This document shows positions 17,808-26,326 of a DNA stretch of 52,100 nt, piece after piece (position 1 is the stretch's first letter; each line of letters starts with the position of its first letter). Source of the stretch: Rubrivivax sp. (lineage in GTDB: Bacteria; Pseudomonadota; Gammaproteobacteria; Burkholderiales; Burkholderiaceae_C); assembly GCA_027487905.1 (NCBI GenBank), contig JAIYCR010000004.1:1-52100 (forward strand), read 5' to 3'. The notes under the pieces are model-generated. The model was not told the DNA's origin and did no database searches. It saw only the letters and a list, made by a program, of their open reading frames with translations. Both the position numbers and the translations under genes were made by a program.

Positions 17808-18305
17808 ATGAACTGGCTCAAGAAGAACGGCCACTGGTTGCTCACGCTGTACGTGGCGTTCGTGTTCATCCAGTCGCTGTTCTTCAAGTTCACCGGCTCG
17901 CCCGAGACCGTGTACATCTTTCAGGGCAAGCTGGACCCCTGGGCCGCGTCGCTGGGCTTTGCCGGTGTGTTCGCGCCTGGTGGAATTTTCTCCGCCAAGG
18001 TGGTGGGCAGCTTCGAGCTGATCGCTTCCGTCCTGTTGCTGACAGGTGCCGCGCTCTCATCGCACCGCATCGTGCAAGTGCTGGGTGCCGCTTTGGGCCT
18101 GGGCGTGATCAGCGGCGCCATCTTCTTCCACCTCTTCACGCCGCTGGGTGTGGCAGTCGTCAACACCGACGGGAGCAGCGACGGCGGCGAGCTGTTCGCC
18201 CTTGCCTGCGGCGTGTGGCTGGCCTGTGCGGCTTTGCTCTGGATCCGGCGCTCGACCTGGGTGCCGATGCTGTCACGCGTGACTGGTCGATCGCCTCAGC
18301 CTTGA
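17808..18305 (+). CDS. DoxX-like integral membrane protein
   Basis: The 165-residue protein has four hydrophobic segments (about 9-27, 58-78, 85-107, 128-148), FFKFTGSPETVYIF after the first, and a layout like DoxX-type membrane proteins. I chose the ATG at 17808 because GGAAAGG sits 7 nt upstream; an ATG at 17769 overlapping the YHS stop (ATGA) would add 13 residues and would couple translation. It is probably part of a YHS-DoxX unit; the function is not known. Confidence 0.72.
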   Translation: MNWLKKNGHWLLTLYVAFVFIQSLFFKFTGSPETVYIFQGKLDPWAASLGFAGVFAPGGIFSAKVVGSFELIASVLLLTGAALSSHRIVQVLGAALGLGVISGAIFFHLFTPLGVAVVNTDGSSDGGELFALACGVWLACAALLWIRRSTWVPMLSRVTGRSPQP

Positions 18306-18312
18306 CCCCGCG

Positions 18313-19452
18313 ATGAGCTCCAGCCCAGCCACCCCAGCCGCAAGTCGTCGCCGCCGCGCGGCCCCACAGTCCGGCCTGCCCGGCGAGGTGGTGCTGGTGC
18401 TACAGGGCGGCGGTGCTCTGGGTGCCTACCAGGTTGGCGTCTACGAGGCGCTGCACGACTCGGGCATCGAGCCTGCCTGGGTTATAGGCACGTCGATCGG
18501 CGCCATCAATGCCGCTCTGATCGCCGGCAACGCAGTGGATCAGCGCATGGCGCGCCTCAACGCGTTTTGGCAGCACGTGGAGCAACCGCCCACGATGGCC
18601 GGCCCCTTGGACTGGCTCGGCATGGGCAACTGGGTGTCCCGCATGACCACCGTGATGCGCGGCATTCCGGCCTTCTTCGAGCCCAGCATGGCCGCTTTGC
18701 GCGGCACGCGCGCCAACGTGGGCGTCGAGTCTGCCGCCTACTACAGCACCGCGCCGCTGCGTCGCACGCTGGGCGAATTGGTGGACTTCGACAGCCTGCA
18801 ACGCGGGCCGACGCGGCTGACGGTCGGTGCGGTCAACGCGTGCAGCGGTGCGATGCGCTACTTCGACAGCCGCCGCGAAGCGCTGTCCGTCGAACATGTG
18901 ATGGCCTCGGGTGCGCTGCCACCGGCCTTCCCGGCAGTGCGTATCGACGGCGAACCCTACTGGGACGGCGGCATCTACTCGAACACGCCGATCGAGGCCG
19001 TGCTCGACGACCGCCCTCGGCGCGACTCGCTGATCTTCGCGGTCAACGTCTGGCACCAGACCGCGCCCGAGCCAGCGTCGATCTGGGAGGTGATGGGCCG
19101 GACGAAAGACATTCAGTTCGCGAGCCGGGCCGACAGCCACATCGCGCGGCAAATGCAGATCCACCGCCTGCGCCACGTGATCCGCCAATTGACGCAGCAG
19201 CTCCCGGCCGGCAGGCAGGCCGACCCCGTGGTCAAGGAACTGGCGTCGTGGGGTTGCGGCACCACCATGCATGTGGCCCATCTGCTGGCGCCGCGCTTGG
19301 AAAGCGAGGACCACACCAAGGACATCGACTTTTCGTCAGGCGGCGTGAAAGCGCGGCGTGAGGCTGGCTACGCCGACACCATGAGCATGGTCGAACGCTC
19401 ACCTTGGCGCGAACCGACCGATCCGATCGAGGGCGTGGTTGAACACCACTGA
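18313..19452 (+). CDS. Patatin-like phospholipase with C-terminal DUF3734 region
   Basis: The 379-residue protein shows the patatin fold: oxyanion-hole GGGALGAYQVGVYEAL, the nucleophile elbow GTSIGAIN (G-x-S-x-G), and the dyad aspartate in YWDGGIYSNTP. After about residue 265 comes a helical C-terminal part ending KARREAGYADTMSMVERSPW, typical of DUF3734. Patatin-like enzymes hydrolyse acyl groups from lipids; members with this C-terminus occur beside polyhydroxyalkanoate genes, but none is here. It starts 8 nt after the DoxX-like stop. Confidence 0.9.
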   Translation: MSSSPATPAASRRRRAAPQSGLPGEVVLVLQGGGALGAYQVGVYEALHDSGIEPAWVIGTSIGAINAALIAGNAVDQRMARLNAFWQHVEQPPTMAGPLDWLGMGNWVSRMTTVMRGIPAFFEPSMAALRGTRANVGVESAAYYSTAPLRRTLGELVDFDSLQRGPTRLTVGAVNACSGAMRYFDSRREALSVEHVMASGALPPAFPAVRIDGEPYWDGGIYSNTPIEAVLDDRPRRDSLIFAVNVWHQTAPEPASIWEVMGRTKDIQFASRADSHIARQMQIHRLRHVIRQLTQQLPAGRQADPVVKELASWGCGTTMHVAHLLAPRLESEDHTKDIDFSSGGVKARREAGYADTMSMVERSPWREPTDPIEGVVEHH

Positions 19453-19524
19453 CCTCCAGCGTCATGACGAAGCAGTGGCCGCGGCCGCTCGGCATCCACG
19501 CAACCCAAGCGCAGAGGAGACGCG

Positions 19525-20913
19525 ATGCACACGCACGACGCCATTGTCATCGGCAGCGGCCAGGCCGGACCTTTTCTGGCCGTGCGCCTGGCGCAGTCCG
19601 GCCTGAAGGTCGCGCTGATCGAACGTGAACACTACGGCGGCACCTGCGTCAACGACGGCTGCATCCCGACCAAGACGCTGGTGGCGAGCGCGCGCACGGC
19701 GCACGTGGCACGGCGCGCGGCCGAGTACGGCGTCACGCTGGGCGGGGCGGTCAGTGTCGACATGAAGGCGGTGATGGCGCGCAAGGACCGCATCGTGCAG
19801 CAGTCTGTCGACGGCCTGACGACATGGCTGCAAGGCACGGCCGGGCTTGAGCTGGTGTGGGGACACGCCCGCTTCACCGGCCCGGATGCCATCGAGGTCA
19901 GCGGCCGGGCGTTGTCGGCGCCGAAGATCTTCATCAACGTCGGCGGTCGGCCGGTGCTGCCGGACTGGCCCGGCATCGACGGCGTTCCGGTGCTGACCAA
20001 CACCAGCATCATGCGTCTGGATATGCTGCCGGACCACCTGATGGTCGTGGGTGGCAGCTACATCGGGTTGGAGTTCGCGCAGATGTTCCGGCGCTTCGGC
20101 GCGCAAGTCACGGTGCTTGAAGTTGCCGAGCGTTTGATCGCTCGCGAAGACGTTGAGGTCTCGGCCGAGGTGCGGGCCATCCTGGAACGGGAAGGCGTGC
20201 GCTTCGTGCTTGGCGTGCGCCATGCCCGAGTCGAGAGACGCGCGGACCAGATCGTGGTGTCGTGTGATGCGGGCGACGCAGCACACGAGCTCAGCGCGAG
20301 CCATCTGCTGGCGGCTGTGGGTCGGCGGCCCAACACCGACGACCTGGGGCTGCAGGCAGCCGGCATCGCCACCGACAGCCGCGGCTTCATCACCGTGGAC
20401 GATCAACTTCGCACAAACGTGCCCGGGGTCTGGGCGCTGGGTGACGCCAATGGCCGCGGCGCTTTCACGCACACGTCCTACAACGACTTCGAAATCGTCG
20501 AATCCAACCTGCTCGATGGGGGTCAGCGAAGTTTGAACGACCGCATCCCGGCGTACGCGCTGTTCATCGATCCGCCGCTCGGGCGCGTCGGCATGAGCGA
20601 GGCGCAAGTGCGCGCGACGGGCCGGCCGGCCCTGGTCGGCGTGATGCCGATGAGCCGTGTCGGTCGTGCCAAGGAACGCGGCGAAACGCAGGGCTTCATG
20701 AAGGTGCTCGTCGACGCGCAAACCGAACGCATCCTGGGTGCCTCGCTGCTGTGCATCGAGGGCGACGAGATCGTGCACTCGCTGCTGGACGTGATGGCCG
20801 CCGGCGCCTCGTACCGCGTCGTCCAGCGCGCCATGCACATCCACCCGACCGTCAGCGAGCTGATTCCCACCTTGCTGGGGCAGTTGGTCCCGCTGCCGCC
20901 TCAGGCGCCTTGA
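19525..20913 (+). CDS. FAD-dependent disulfide reductase, mercuric reductase-like
   Basis: The 462-residue class I pyridine-nucleotide disulfide oxidoreductase has FAD-binding GSGQAGPFLAVRLAQ (residues 10-24), redox motif GGTCVNDGCIPTKT, NAD(P)-binding VGGSYIGLEFAQMF, GDANGRG before the dimerisation domain, and HPTVSE near the C-terminus, the catalytic His-Glu pair. It lacks an N-terminal heavy-metal domain and the C-terminal Cys pair of true MerA, so mercury is not implied. GAGGAGACGCG provides the ribosome site for the ATG at 19525. The YeeE-like gene follows 34 nt downstream. Confidence 0.88.
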   Translation: MHTHDAIVIGSGQAGPFLAVRLAQSGLKVALIEREHYGGTCVNDGCIPTKTLVASARTAHVARRAAEYGVTLGGAVSVDMKAVMARKDRIVQQSVDGLTTWLQGTAGLELVWGHARFTGPDAIEVSGRALSAPKIFINVGGRPVLPDWPGIDGVPVLTNTSIMRLDMLPDHLMVVGGSYIGLEFAQMFRRFGAQVTVLEVAERLIAREDVEVSAEVRAILEREGVRFVLGVRHARVERRADQIVVSCDAGDAAHELSASHLLAAVGRRPNTDDLGLQAAGIATDSRGFITVDDQLRTNVPGVWALGDANGRGAFTHTSYNDFEIVESNLLDGGQRSLNDRIPAYALFIDPPLGRVGMSEAQVRATGRPALVGVMPMSRVGRAKERGETQGFMKVLVDAQTERILGASLLCIEGDEIVHSLLDVMAAGASYRVVQRAMHIHPTVSELIPTLLGQLVPLPPQAP

Positions 20914-20947
20914 ACATGCGAACCAGGCTCTCTGAAGGAGCGCCCGC

Positions 20948-21931
20948 ATGATTGCTGCATCGATGGCGGCCATGCTGTGCGTCGGCGTGATGGGTCTTGC
21001 CATCCAGCGCGGCGCCACCTGCACCGTGGCGGCCGTCGAAGAAGTGCTGACCCAGCGCCGCGCGCACCGCCTGGTGGCGATGCTGGAGGCCTCGCTGTGG
21101 GTCGCCGGTGGGCTGGCGCTGGCGGGGCTGGCGCATGTCGCCGGCAGCATGCCAGCCGGTCATGCGGCCAGCGCCTGGACTGTGGTCGGCGGCACCTTGC
21201 TGGGTCTGGGCGCGTGGGTCAACAAGGCTTGCGTCTTTGGTGCCGTGGCGCGCCTCGGTTCTGGCGAGTGGGCGTATGCGGCCACGCCGGTCGGCTTCTT
21301 CGTTGGCTGCCTCAGCGTCATGCCACTGTTCATGCGGCCGGCGGCCAGCACGCTGGCCGACGCCTCGCCGCTGTTCCACGTGTCGACCCTGTTCGCAGTG
21401 GCTTTCCTGGCCTTCACGGTCTGGCGTCTGCGCCCCACCCTGCGTGCGTTGCGCGAAACGGGTAGCGCCAACGGGTTGCGCCAGCAGATATGGTCGCCAC
21501 ATGCAGCCACCGTGGTCATCGGCGTCAGCTTCGTCGCCACCTATTTGCTGGTCGGTCGCTGGGCCTACACCGACGTGCTGGCCGATCTGGCGCAGACCAT
21601 GGACGCCGGCTCGGTTCGCCTGCTGGTGCCGATCATGCTGTTGGCCGCTCTTTACAGCGGTGCATTGCTCGGCGGCCTGACGGCAGGAGGCTGGAAGTCC
21701 ACACGCGTATCGGCAGCGCAAGTGCTTCGATGCTTCGCTGGCGGCGTCGTCATGGGCTGGGGCAGCCTGCTGATCCCCGGCTCCAACGATGGACTGATTC
21801 TCATCGGCATCCCGCTGCTGCGCCCATATGCCTGGTTGGCGTTCGCAAGCATGTTCGGGGCAATCACCGCCGCCATGCTGCTCTACCGTTCCTTCGGGCG
21901 TCAGACAGCCCCTGGTGCGAAAAGCGCCTGA
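20948..21931 (+). CDS. YeeE/YedE family sulfur-compound transporter
   Basis: This 327-residue membrane protein has about nine hydrophobic segments and the conserved cysteines of the YeeE/YedE (TsuA) family: QRGATCTVAA near residue 21 and NKACVFGAVARLGSGEW near 94. TsuA takes up thiosulfate. The second half contains GGVVMGWGSLLIPGSNDGL, where SND replaces the GGC usually found in the second repeat, so the transported species may differ. A DsrE-type gene lies 1.2 kb downstream and a disulfide reductase precedes it, suggesting a sulfur-redox theme. Confidence 0.83.
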   Translation: MIAASMAAMLCVGVMGLAIQRGATCTVAAVEEVLTQRRAHRLVAMLEASLWVAGGLALAGLAHVAGSMPAGHAASAWTVVGGTLLGLGAWVNKACVFGAVARLGSGEWAYAATPVGFFVGCLSVMPLFMRPAASTLADASPLFHVSTLFAVAFLAFTVWRLRPTLRALRETGSANGLRQQIWSPHAATVVIGVSFVATYLLVGRWAYTDVLADLAQTMDAGSVRLLVPIMLLAALYSGALLGGLTAGGWKSTRVSAAQVLRCFAGGVVMGWGSLLIPGSNDGLILIGIPLLRPYAWLAFASMFGAITAAMLLYRSFGRQTAPGAKSA

Positions 21932-21974
21932 CCGGCCCTCACGCAGTGGCGCGTGGCGCATGGCCGTGGCAGGT

Positions 21975-22808
21975 TCAGCCCTGCAAGGGCAATGCAAAAC
22001 GAGCGGTTTGCATGCCGGCCTCGTGTCCTGACTCGTCGTGGCTACGCTCGATCACATGGACGGTGCGACCGCCCGCCGCCACTTCGACCACAACAACGGT
22101 CGAGCAACGGGTGCCGTAAGCCCCGCTTTCGCCGCCGTCAATGCGGATGAAGGCGCTTGAAAGTTGCCGCTCGCGTGCCTTCGTGACGCCGGTTTGCGGC
22201 AGCTCTGCGTCCAGGGCAGGCAGCGGGTCGAGCAGCGCGGCGAACAGTTCGCCAATCAGCGCATCCAGTTCATGGTGCCTGTCGACGGCCCGAGTCAAGC
22301 GCTGCTTGAGGGTGCGCACTTTCGGCCAAGGAGTGTCAAGCGATGCGTTGGAGAGCCCGAACGCCCCCCTGCCTATGACCCGGCATTGCACGGCGGGACG
22401 GTTGCTGACCCATTCGCCGATCGGCCGATCTGGCTGCTCCCCGAGGTCTGCCGCGAGATCGACGGTTAGCAGGTTGAAGCCGTTGCGCGGTGTCGTTGCC
22501 AGCGCCGCGAGGTCAGCCCGCAGGTCGCTCAAGCACTGGAGCACCAGTTCCCCGCGTGAGGGCGATGCCACGAGCTGCCGGCCCGGTTCACGCACATTGG
22601 TCACCAGCGCCAGCCGACCGGCGGCATTCAAGCCCATCCAGGTGCCACCGCCTGTCAGGTCCCTGCCGCTCAGGATGGGGGCAGCACCATCCGACGGCCG
22701 CCACCACGCCAGAGGCTGACTGGCGCGGGCGAAGAACTCGTCGCGGTTGGAAGCCAGCACGATCGGGAACCGCTCGCTCTGGCCGATGGTGACGGCTGCA
22801 AGGCACAT
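21975..22808 (-). CDS. NRDE (TANGO2-like) family protein
   Basis: The 277-residue protein starts MCLAAVTIG and carries the family signature SNRDEFFARAS at about residues 20-30. C2 would be the N-terminal nucleophile of an Ntn-type fold after methionine removal. TANGO2/NRDE proteins have been linked to heme or acyl-CoA handling; the bacterial function is unresolved. It stands alone, convergent with the YeeE-like gene. Confidence 0.85.
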   Translation of the reverse strand: MCLAAVTIGQSERFPIVLASNRDEFFARASQPLAWWRPSDGAAPILSGRDLTGGGTWMGLNAAGRLALVTNVREPGRQLVASPSRGELVLQCLSDLRADLAALATTPRNGFNLLTVDLAADLGEQPDRPIGEWVSNRPAVQCRVIGRGAFGLSNASLDTPWPKVRTLKQRLTRAVDRHHELDALIGELFAALLDPLPALDAELPQTGVTKARERQLSSAFIRIDGGESGAYGTRCSTVVVVEVAAGGRTVHVIERSHDESGHEAGMQTARFALPLQG

Positions 22809-22975
22809 GGTCCCGATGATCGCCGATGCGCATGGTTGAGCACGGCGACGAAATCACTCACGAAGAGATTCCTGTCATGCGGCAGTGGGCTCGCCGACAG
22901 AAGGTGCATCCGCTGCCGCCAATGGGGCTCGGCGGCGGGGCACTGAACCCGAACACCGCCCCTCAAGGAATCTTC

Positions 22976-23080
22976 ATGCAAGCCAGGTCACTGCTCGTCC
23001 CCTTCTGCACAGTCGTCGTCGCCATCGTCGGTTTTGCGACCACCACCGCAGCCATGGTCATGACCGTGGCCGCCCGCTGA
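22976..23080 (+). CDS. Predicted 34-residue single-span membrane peptide
   Basis: A short frame starts at ATG 22976 after the ribosome site AAGGA (6-7 nt upstream) and encodes MQARSLLVPFCTVVVAIVGF followed by ATTTAAMVMTVAAR, one hydrophobic span with little else. It ends 11 nt before the DsrE-like start. The good spacing, strong hydrophobicity and position make a real small protein plausible, perhaps a leader or partner of the DsrE-like protein. No homologue is known to me. Confidence 0.45.
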   Translation: MQARSLLVPFCTVVVAIVGFATTTAAMVMTVAAR

Positions 23081-23091
23081 TCGGAGACACG

Positions 23092-23451
23092 GTGGCACCG
23101 TTCAAGGTCGCATTGCTGATCAACAGCAAGCTGGAAGGCGCAGGACAATCGGCGATCTACCGTGCGTTGATGGGCGCGCAGGAGTTGCGCAAGGCGGGCG
23201 ACGATGTCGTGATCGTCTTCGACGGCGCCGGAAGCACCGCCGCCGCCGAGATGGCCCAGTCCGGGCACCGCTTTCACGCCCTTTTCACCGACGTGCTGCC
23301 CGCGGTGCGCGGTGTCTGCCGCTTCTGCGCCAAGAGCTATGGCGTGCTCGATGCCGTGCAAGCGGCCGGGCTGCACTTGCTTGAGGATGACCGCGGGCAT
23401 GCGAGCCTGCGCGCGCTGCTGCTCGAAGGTCGCCAGATCATCACGTTCTGA
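23092..23451 (+). CDS. DsrE family protein
   Basis: The 119-residue protein starts at GTG 23092, with GGAG 5 nt upstream. It has a DsrE/DsrF-like fold: FKVALLINSKLEGAGQSAIY, VIVFDGAG, and a CRFCAKSYGV segment in the position where such proteins carry their active cysteines. DsrE proteins relay sulfur as persulfides. It has no partner DsrF or DsrH next to it, so sulfur transfer is a family-based inference. Confidence 0.78.
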   Translation: MAPFKVALLINSKLEGAGQSAIYRALMGAQELRKAGDDVVIVFDGAGSTAAAEMAQSGHRFHALFTDVLPAVRGVCRFCAKSYGVLDAVQAAGLHLLEDDRGHASLRALLLEGRQIITF

Positions 23452-23490
23452 GCCCGCGAGTGCGCCGAAGACGCCGCGGCACTGACCGCC

Positions 23491-24042
23491 TCAAGGCCTG
23501 CAGGCGTCCAGAACCGTGCGCGCGGTCTGTGCGTCACTTGCCCTGGCGATGAGCACAGCCCCCGCCAGCATGGCCATCTCGCGCGTCGCCGCACCCACAC
23601 GTTCGTCGGCAGTGCCTTCCTTGGCCCGTGCCAAGGCCGCGATCAGTCGCTGAACACCGGCGCCGAACTCCGACTTGATTGCATCGGTCGCGCGCGCGAC
23701 ATCGCTGCCCAGCGCCGGCATCGGGCAGCCCTGGCCCGGGTGATCGACGTGCTGTTCGGAGAGGTACAGCGCTTTGTACTCGTCAGCCACTGCCTGCGGC
23801 GCTTCCATCTGCTGGCGCAGTTCGAGCGGCTGGACGAAGTCGTCGAAGGCTTGTCGCAGGGCTTCGATGACCATGGCGTCCTTGGAGGGGAAGTGCCTGT
23901 AGAAGCCGCCGTGGGTCATGCCCGCTTCCTGCATGGCATCAGCGACGCTGGTGTCTCGCATCCCACGCTCGCGCAGCAGCCGCGAGGCTCCGTCAACGAT
24001 GCGCCGGTGCCCGCTATCCATGTCCTGCTGGGTGACTCGCAT
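23491..24042 (-). CDS. TetR family transcriptional regulator
   Basis: The 183-residue protein has an N-terminal HTH (VADAMQEAGMTHGGFYRHFPSKDAM, residues 33-57), typical of TetR, and a C-terminal ligand domain including GQGCPMPALGSDVAR, which is characteristic of NemR/AcnR-like regulators. It is divergent from the methyltransferase gene at 24140, with palindromes between them, so it probably represses that gene and itself. I start at the ATG at 24042; an upstream start at 24072 would reach into the operator region. Confidence 0.87.
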   Translation of the reverse strand: MRVTQQDMDSGHRRIVDGASRLLRERGMRDTSVADAMQEAGMTHGGFYRHFPSKDAMVIEALRQAFDDFVQPLELRQQMEAPQAVADEYKALYLSEQHVDHPGQGCPMPALGSDVARATDAIKSEFGAGVQRLIAALARAKEGTADERVGAATREMAMLAGAVLIARASDAQTARTVLDACRP

Positions 24043-24080
24043 GCACGACTCCTGGTGCTGTGTTGACAACAAAGATTATA

Positions 24081-24107
24081 GTCATCATCATTGCGATGAC
24101 AGTCATC
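24081..24107. promoter_or_regulatory. Two overlapping palindromes, probable TetR operator
   Basis: GTCATC (24081-24086) pairs with GATGAC (24095-24100) over an 8-bp spacer, and the same GATGAC pairs with GTCATC at 24102-24107 over a single base. This duplicated arrangement is typical of TetR family operators. It lies between the divergent tetR-like gene and the methyltransferase gene. TTGACA at 24063 and ATTATA at 24075-24080 are nearby promoter-like hexamers. Confidence 0.6.
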
Positions 24108-24139
24108 ATCTAAACAGTCCGCAGCAAGGAGTCATCCAC

Positions 24140-24601
24140 ATGTCCTTTCTTGACCATCGAATCCCGCCGCCCGTGCCGATGCTTGGCGTGGCGCTGGTGA
24201 TGTGGTTGACTGCCAGCAACACGCCAGGCTTCGACGTTCCGGGCCTGGTCCGTGTCGTTGCAGTGGCGTTCTTCGGCGCAGCCGGCATTGGCATCAACGT
24301 TGCAGGCTTTAGGGCGATCCGCCGGGCGGGCTCGACGATCGACCCGACCCGCCCGTCGGCCGCTTCGGTGCTGGTCACCGGCGGACCATTCCAATACTCG
24401 CGCAACCCGATGTATGTGGGTTTCGCTTCGCTGCTGCTGGCCTGGGCCGTCTGGCTGCAGTCACCCTGGGCGTTGGCGGGGCCGGCAATCTTCGCGCTGT
24501 ACCTGACACGCTGGCAAATCCAGCCGGAAGAGCGGGCGCTGCGCGCCAAGTTTGGGGCTGCCTTTGCAGCGTACGAAGCACGTGCGAGACGCTGGCTCTA
24601 A
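24140..24601 (+). CDS. Isoprenylcysteine carboxyl methyltransferase-like membrane protein
   Basis: The 153-residue protein has four hydrophobic segments and the ICMT/PEMT-type C-terminus GPFQYSRNPMYVGF, then QIQPEERALRAKFGAAFAAY, where conserved EE and RxPxY residues bind S-adenosylmethionine. Such proteins methylate lipids or small substrates in the membrane. It starts at ATG 24140 after AAGGAG. The TetR regulator next to it is likely its repressor. The next membrane gene, 33 nt downstream, is probably co-transcribed. Confidence 0.8.
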   Translation: MSFLDHRIPPPVPMLGVALVMWLTASNTPGFDVPGLVRVVAVAFFGAAGIGINVAGFRAIRRAGSTIDPTRPSAASVLVTGGPFQYSRNPMYVGFASLLLAWAVWLQSPWALAGPAIFALYLTRWQIQPEERALRAKFGAAFAAYEARARRWL

Positions 24602-24634
24602 GGCCCGCACATTCAACACTCGAAGGACATCGCC

Positions 24635-25246
24635 ATGAATGCTCTGCCAGCCACCCACCCTGCGAAAACAGGCGTCGCCTTGCTGTTGCCTGCCATGGTG
24701 CTTGTCTGGCTGACCGCCGTGGTCGGGGCCAGCCTCAGCGGCGCCCTCGGCACCTTGGCTGCTGCTTTCATGCCGGCCTATGCAGCGCTGGTCGCGGTGG
24801 GCATCGCCACGCCCGTCGTTGCGTACTTCGTGGTCCCGACGATGCGCCGCGCGGTCGACGCATTCGGCTTGCGCCGGATGACGCTGATGCACGTTTGGCG
24901 CATTCCGGCGGCCCTGGTCTTCTTCTGGTACGGCGCGTTGGGCGAACTGCCACCTCTTTTCTGGATGCTGGCCGGCACGGGCGACTTGCTTGCTGGCTGC
25001 CTGGCCGCCACCGTGTGGTGGCGCCCCGCCACGCCGGACCGCCTGCGCCGCATTCACGTTTTCGGCTTTGCCGACTTCCTGGTGGCCGTCGGAACGGGCT
25101 TGGCCTTCACGCTGATCGGCGATCCGCGCATGGCCTTGCTGACCACACTGCCGATGGCCTTGATCCCGCTGTTTGGCGTGGGCCTCTCGGGTGCGTCGCA
25201 CATCGTGGCGCTGCACACACTGGCCCGGCCGGCGGCTAGACCGTGA
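24635..25246 (+). CDS. Integral membrane protein of unknown function
   Basis: This 203-residue protein has about six hydrophobic segments (near 12-30, 40-72, 83-108, 110-128, 141-160, 165-190). FFWYGALGELPPLFWMLAGTGDLLAGCLA and VFGFADFLVAVGTGLAF are its most distinctive stretches. I recognise no family with a known function. It follows a methyltransferase gene by 33 nt and overlaps the chlorite-dismutase-like gene by 11 nt in convergent orientation. Confidence 0.75.
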   Translation: MNALPATHPAKTGVALLLPAMVLVWLTAVVGASLSGALGTLAAAFMPAYAALVAVGIATPVVAYFVVPTMRRAVDAFGLRRMTLMHVWRIPAALVFFWYGALGELPPLFWMLAGTGDLLAGCLAATVWWRPATPDRLRRIHVFGFADFLVAVGTGLAFTLIGDPRMALLTTLPMALIPLFGVGLSGASHIVALHTLARPAARP

Positions 25247-25865
25247 TGGCGAGATCTGGGCCTGATTCGCCACCCTGGCTGGGGCGCGCCTGGTCGCGCA
25301 CCAGCCGGATGTCGACCTCGCGGTCGACAAATGACCACTCAGGAGAGTTTCGCAGAGCCCTGAGCATGTCGTCGAACGCTGGCTCGTGCTCGGGCGCGAA
25401 GTCAAACCAGGTCAGGAAGTCGAAGGGCTCGGCCGGGCCGAGATCGCGACAGTGATGCAGCCGCCTCGCGACCGCGGGCAGGTAACGCATGCCGATGGCG
25501 ATGTGGTGCGACTGCGTCTCGAAGACGGCACGCCGCTCGTCCTGCGTCAGCGCCCACCAGGCGGGCGACTTGCGGATCGGAATCAGCGCCGCGCGCGTGG
25601 CCTCAGCGCGCCCCAGGCCCGCCTGCGCGCCCACCAGGGCCACCTTTTCGTGCCGCTCCACATAGCGTTCGTTGCTGGTGATGCCTGCCAGCGCCCAGGC
25701 GGCGCCGGGCGGCGGCACGGCGCCGCCTGCGACCACCTGCAGGCAAGGCGCAGGCGGCAGCGCGTCGCCCATCAAGGTGCGGACCGACCGAACGGCCCAA
25801 GGGCCGTGGTCGGCGCCGACGAAGGTGAACAAGCGCGGCAGGCTGGATGCTGTGGCATGGCTCAT
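25236..25865 (-). CDS. Chlorite dismutase-fold heme protein family member
   Basis: The 209-residue protein has a C-terminal chlorite-dismutase/DyP-type ferredoxin-like half: ETQSHHIAIGMRYLPAVARRLHHCRDLG (candidate proximal His), then EPFDFLTWFDFAPEHEPAFDDML and SFVDREVDIRLVR. The N-terminal half is more divergent. The family includes chlorite dismutases and coproheme decarboxylases; this one is too divergent to assign activity. It ends beyond an anti-sigma gene on the same strand and may belong to the same regulon. Confidence 0.75.
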   Translation of the reverse strand: MSHATASSLPRLFTFVGADHGPWAVRSVRTLMGDALPPAPCLQVVAGGAVPPPGAAWALAGITSNERYVERHEKVALVGAQAGLGRAEATRAALIPIRKSPAWWALTQDERRAVFETQSHHIAIGMRYLPAVARRLHHCRDLGPAEPFDFLTWFDFAPEHEPAFDDMLRALRNSPEWSFVDREVDIRLVRDQARPSQGGESGPDLAITV

Positions 25866-25881
25866 GCGTCGGCCTCGTCTT

Positions 25882-26100
25882 TCAGCGGTTCTGGTTCGCG
25901 GCCGGCAAGTCGGTCGGCGGGTTGACCCGCACTGCCTGCATCGCCTTGCGGACGAAGCGCATCTGCTCATCGACGTTGCGGCAGGCCCGGCAAGTGATCA
26001 AGTGCAGCCGCATGCGGGCCTGGATTGCCAGCGGCGGCGCGTGATCGTGCGACTGGCTGAGCAGTTTGGCCAAGGCTCGGCAGTCGAGCAAGAGTTTCAT
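25882..26100 (-). CDS. Soluble zinc anti-sigma (ZAS) protein
   Basis: The 72-residue protein starts MKLLLDCRALAKLLSQSHDH and carries H-x3-C-x2-C as HLITCRAC, the zinc-binding signature of ZAS-type anti-sigma factors. There is no membrane span, so it would sense a cytoplasmic signal such as redox state. It is divergent from the ECF sigma gene and resembles the ZAS protein at 26881. It is followed 16 nt later by the chlorite-dismutase-like gene. Confidence 0.75.
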   Translation of the reverse strand: MKLLLDCRALAKLLSQSHDHAPPLAIQARMRLHLITCRACRNVDEQMRFVRKAMQAVRVNPPTDLPAANQNR

Positions 26101-26326
26101 GACGGGGCGAAGGCGAAAGGTACAGACCTTCATAGTCGGCCCGCAAGACCTGGGATTACGACTCATTGGGCGCCTGTGTCCCGACGACCATGGAGATCAC
26201 CTGCTGGGCAGGGCGTCGCTGTACGTCGACCGCCGCAAAGCCCACTGACCCGTGCGGGCACGCGCATGGGTGCGGATGCCCGCAGTCCGCCGACTCCCGG
26301 CACGGCACATGAAGTAATCTTGCCCC

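Noticed and set aside
19525-20913. True mercuric reductase (merA)
   Set aside because: No N-terminal heavy-metal domain, no C-terminal vicinal cysteines and no mer genes nearby; only the general class I disulfide reductase fold is supported.
19462-21150. Minus-strand 562-residue open frame
   Set aside because: Shadow of the FAD disulfide reductase gene, with no recognisable motif.
26101-26326. Gene between the divergent ZAS and sigma genes
   Set aside because: Short open frames here have no ribosome site or motif; the 226 bp are best seen as a divergent promoter region.
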